A stretch of 64,000 bases of DNA from Lottia gigantea (taxonomy: Eukaryota; Mollusca; Gastropoda; Lottiidae): the NCBI RefSeq assembly GCF_000327385.1, contig NW_008710508.1, forward strand, positions 309,012-373,011, given 5' to 3'. Shown here piece after piece: positions 61,711 through 64,000 of this stretch. Every line of letters begins with the position of its first letter. Positions within the stretch are counted from its first letter, which is position 1. Position numbers and translations under genes: made by a program. A model generated the notes under the pieces. The model searched no databases. It worked only from the letters and a program-made list of their open reading frames with translations, and was not told where the DNA came from.

Positions 61711-62140
61711 TAAAGGGGCAGTATGCAAAAAGTAAATCATATCTGAAAATATTTCGTAAGTCATCTTCAAACAAACTGAATTAAAAACGGGGAGTAGTAA
61801 TTGTTAATTTATCATTTTGACCTAGTTTTGGTGATTGGCTGGATAATTACTCGATATTATGAATTGAAACCTTCAGAATAAGAATAAGTAGTAGGCACAT
61901 TTCTCTACAATAAGGCGTTTGTCTTGCTTAAATCATCACAGTAGTTTTCTTGCACCTTCCAAATATCAAAACGAACTTACGTAAACCTTTTAAATCGTTT
62001 TAAAAAATAACGGCTGGATATTTATAGTTAATACTTTCAGATACGTTCAGGGGCACATTTCTCTAGATTTTGGTGTATAGATTTCACAAATTTCAGCAAA
62101 AAATTTTTCGACAACCAAAAAAACGGAATGCCGCTTTTAA
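61711..62140 (+). repeat. Dispersed repeat family, copy 4 (longest)
   Basis: Runs from TTAAAGGGGCAGTATGC to CGGAATGCCGCTTTTAA, about 430 bp. The ends are loosely inverted (TTAAAGGGGCA against TTAAAAGCGGCA), with TTAA at both tips, which suggests a cut-and-paste MITE. Internal blocks TGACCTAGTTTTGGTG, CACATTTCTCTACAATAAGG and CTTTCAGATACGTTCAGGG match the other copies. Confidence 0.75.
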
Positions 62141-62465
62141 TGCATTGTTAGTTTATAAAATAGCAATAAAACTATAGTAATAATTACATTTTACATTATT
62201 TAAGTCTTTTCACAGTTTTATACATGCAGCGATATATTTGTTAAGTGAAGATTGTTATGGGAATAAACATTCATCTGTTGTTTTCTATAGAACTGCGAGG
62301 ATGGGTTGGTATTAATATTTCATAACGAAAAGCCCTGTCTCCCAATAGATTATTGTCACAATGCATACTAAAAGGAAACCATCAATGATAAAAGAATAGA
62401 CTCAACAGTTGATACATGGTCTAGATAATTTTAAGTATTTAGGAAACATCTTGTTTGACATTTTA

Positions 62466-62500
62466 TTGTCCCCACAAGAATTTCGTTGGGGGTATGTAAG
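62466..62500 (+). repeat. Small hairpin CCCCACAAG ... TTGGGGG
   Basis: GTCCCCACAAGAATTTCGTT is followed at once by GGGGGTATGTAAG. Stem CCCCAC/GTTGGGG. A similar hairpin-plus-GTATA tip ends the element at 5190-5217, so this may be a solitary element end. Confidence 0.4.
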
Positions 62501-62761
62501 CCTACAGTGTCGTCTCTGTAGACAATTTAACAATATGATAAAAGAGCATTTACATGAATTATGTAATATTAATGAAAAGGTTTAATATGCTCTGAATATT
62601 TGAAATGACTGGAATCTGTGTGTAATGTAAAATTTTACCTACATCTCATCTATTGGGAAAAATATATTAATGCATTTATTCTCTCAAACCAGCTGTTAGT
62701 CGCCAAATAATTATTTACAATTGATGAATTTCATGAATATATTCGTATAGGAAATTGACAA

Positions 62762-63304
62762 TGATATAATAATAATAAATCTTTATTATCACAAAGGGGC
62801 AATTCATTTTTATAACAAGGGAGATTTCGGATACAAAAAAAATAAATAGGAACCACAAACAAATGAAACACAAACATAAATACAAACAGTACAAAGAACA
62901 TAGTGACACGGCTATTGTTTATTGGAAAAAATGAAGTTTTCATCAGACCTGCCTTTAGAATTAAACTTTCGAATAATCAAGGGGATAAAAGAATAAAGGG
63001 CTAGAATTCTTTGACCAGAGGGTAGTGGGATGTAATTATCAGATAGAACATGTGTATAGTCATGGATAAGTTTCTCAGTTTTCTTAATTAACTGGCTTTC
63101 AAATATTGCGTTTAATGATTTACATTGTGATCTAGTTAAGTTGCTGCATATGTTGACAATTTTAGAAAGCTTGTTTTTATTTACAGTTGACAGATTACCG
63201 TACCAACATAGTATGTTGAAGGTCAGCACACTTTGTATAAAGGATGAATAGAATAGGTGCATAATTGACTTATCGATCTGAAAGGAATTTAGGCACCTTA
63301 AAAA
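62762..63304 (-). mobile_element. 5'-truncated LINE (CR1/L2/Rex1-like), 3' end
   Basis: The minus strand opens within the reverse transcriptase thumb at LRCLNSFQIDKSIMHLFYSS, then FIQSVLTFNILCWYGNLS, NKNKLSKIVNICS, LPSGQRILALYSF and a stop at 62912. The FYxSFIxSVLTF, CWYGN and LPSGxR motifs are typical of the C-terminal region of ORF2 in these jockey-type LINEs. A 3' UTR of about 150 bp ends in AATAAAGATTTATTATTATT. The C-terminal frame is intact over 117 codons, so the insertion is fairly young, but it lacks most of the element. Confidence 0.82.
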
Positions 63305-64000
63305 ATATATACGTTTGCGACACTTGTAATATACATTCTATTAAACCTGTAAATATTACCCCCAGGCCGTTTGAATTTTTTAAATACTATTATTAATGTT
63401 AAAGAATAAATATAATCAGTTGAAATTTGTGTTAGGTATTATCTTATAAACTGAACTGACAAAATATCTCATTTCTGTTCGTATTGTGATTCACATTTAG
63501 GCATAAAACTATGATATGAAAGCAATAGTAAAGCATCATGTTAAAAACTCCATGTCATTCCCTTTGCATGACTAAAATCAAGCCCCCAAAATGACGCAAA
63601 TGTGCTTTCAAAAAATACTTTGACGGAACAACACAAGTGACATAAATGGTGTATATAATGATAGTATAAATCCCGAAGTCAGTCACAAATGAAACAGTAG
63701 ATTGTGACTCACTTTTGCAACTAGCTGAAATATTGCAATTATTGACTTTTTCAACTGCTATGGGAATAATCAATGTGTTATACAGTTATTAACTATATAA
63801 TTTTTCGGCGAGACATCCTTGCAGGAACGTGTTGCGTGTGTACGGTGCTGATCTTGGTGGCCTTGGCCTACTTAAAAGGACATTCCATAATATCAGCATC
63901 CAGAGAAACGTGGCCCTTAGGCCTTGACGTATCTGAATGTTTAAAAATCCTGTTGTTAAGTTATTAACGCCCATTTTTGTTTGGTGCAAGAAAACATTTT
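63305..64000. other. Window end, nothing recognised
   Basis: Short overlapping frames on both strands (63773-63989) have no recognised domain. AT content falls slightly near 63815-63940, which may be a repeat. Confidence 0.4.

Overview
This is an AT-rich, intron-rich, repeat-littered stretch of animal genomic DNA. A mollusc, probably a gastropod, fits best. The grounds are the subfamily of the two Cys-loop receptor genes, the dense short interspersed and MITE-like repeats, and satellite and SINE types that I associate with mollusc genomes. The organism call is an inference; no marker gene in the window fixes the species.

Layout. From 1 to about 29.6 kb I find no host gene. That part holds a 2.3-kb inverted-ended element with eight 161-171 bp tandem units (2929-5217), a reverse-transcriptase fossil (about 6450-6745), a 200-bp hairpin element (8072-8273), a MITE with perfect 10-bp ends (11725-12058), a 47-copy 34-bp minisatellite with higher-order structure (15286-16885), a possible hAT-like MITE (18275-18433) and a tRNA-headed SINE (about 24130-24420).

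From 29618 to 49353 (+ strand) runs a complete seven-exon gene for a 501-residue nicotinic-acetylcholine-receptor-like subunit (gene A). All splice phases agree and the frame is open throughout. From 57967 down to 51464 (- strand) lie six exons of a close paralogue (gene B), whose signal-peptide exon is not securely found. The genes are convergent, with stop codons 2.1 kb apart. Their exon boundaries fall at the same positions and phases, and exon lengths are identical for four of the six shared exons (209, 110, 87 and 119 bp). This points to an inverted duplication.

Both proteins have the Cys-loop, the aromatic loops and the vicinal Cys pair of an ACh-binding alpha-type subunit. The M1-M2 linker, however, reads S-P-A-K where cation channels read S-G-E-K. 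Pro(-2')/Ala(-1') is the arrangement of anion-selective Cys-loop channels, so these are probably subunits of acetylcholine-gated chloride channels, a receptor type known physiologically in molluscs. They could co-assemble or serve different cells; the sequence cannot say which.

The introns and flanks of the pair contain a 500-bp AT-rich tandem array, a TTAA-flanked MITE with 50-bp ends just before exon 2 of gene A, a Tc1-type transposase remnant (44095-44718), two more SINE copies (one in the last intron of gene A, one between the genes), four copies of a roughly 300-430 bp dispersed repeat, and a 5'-truncated LINE tail (62762-63304). Most other short open frames look like chance.
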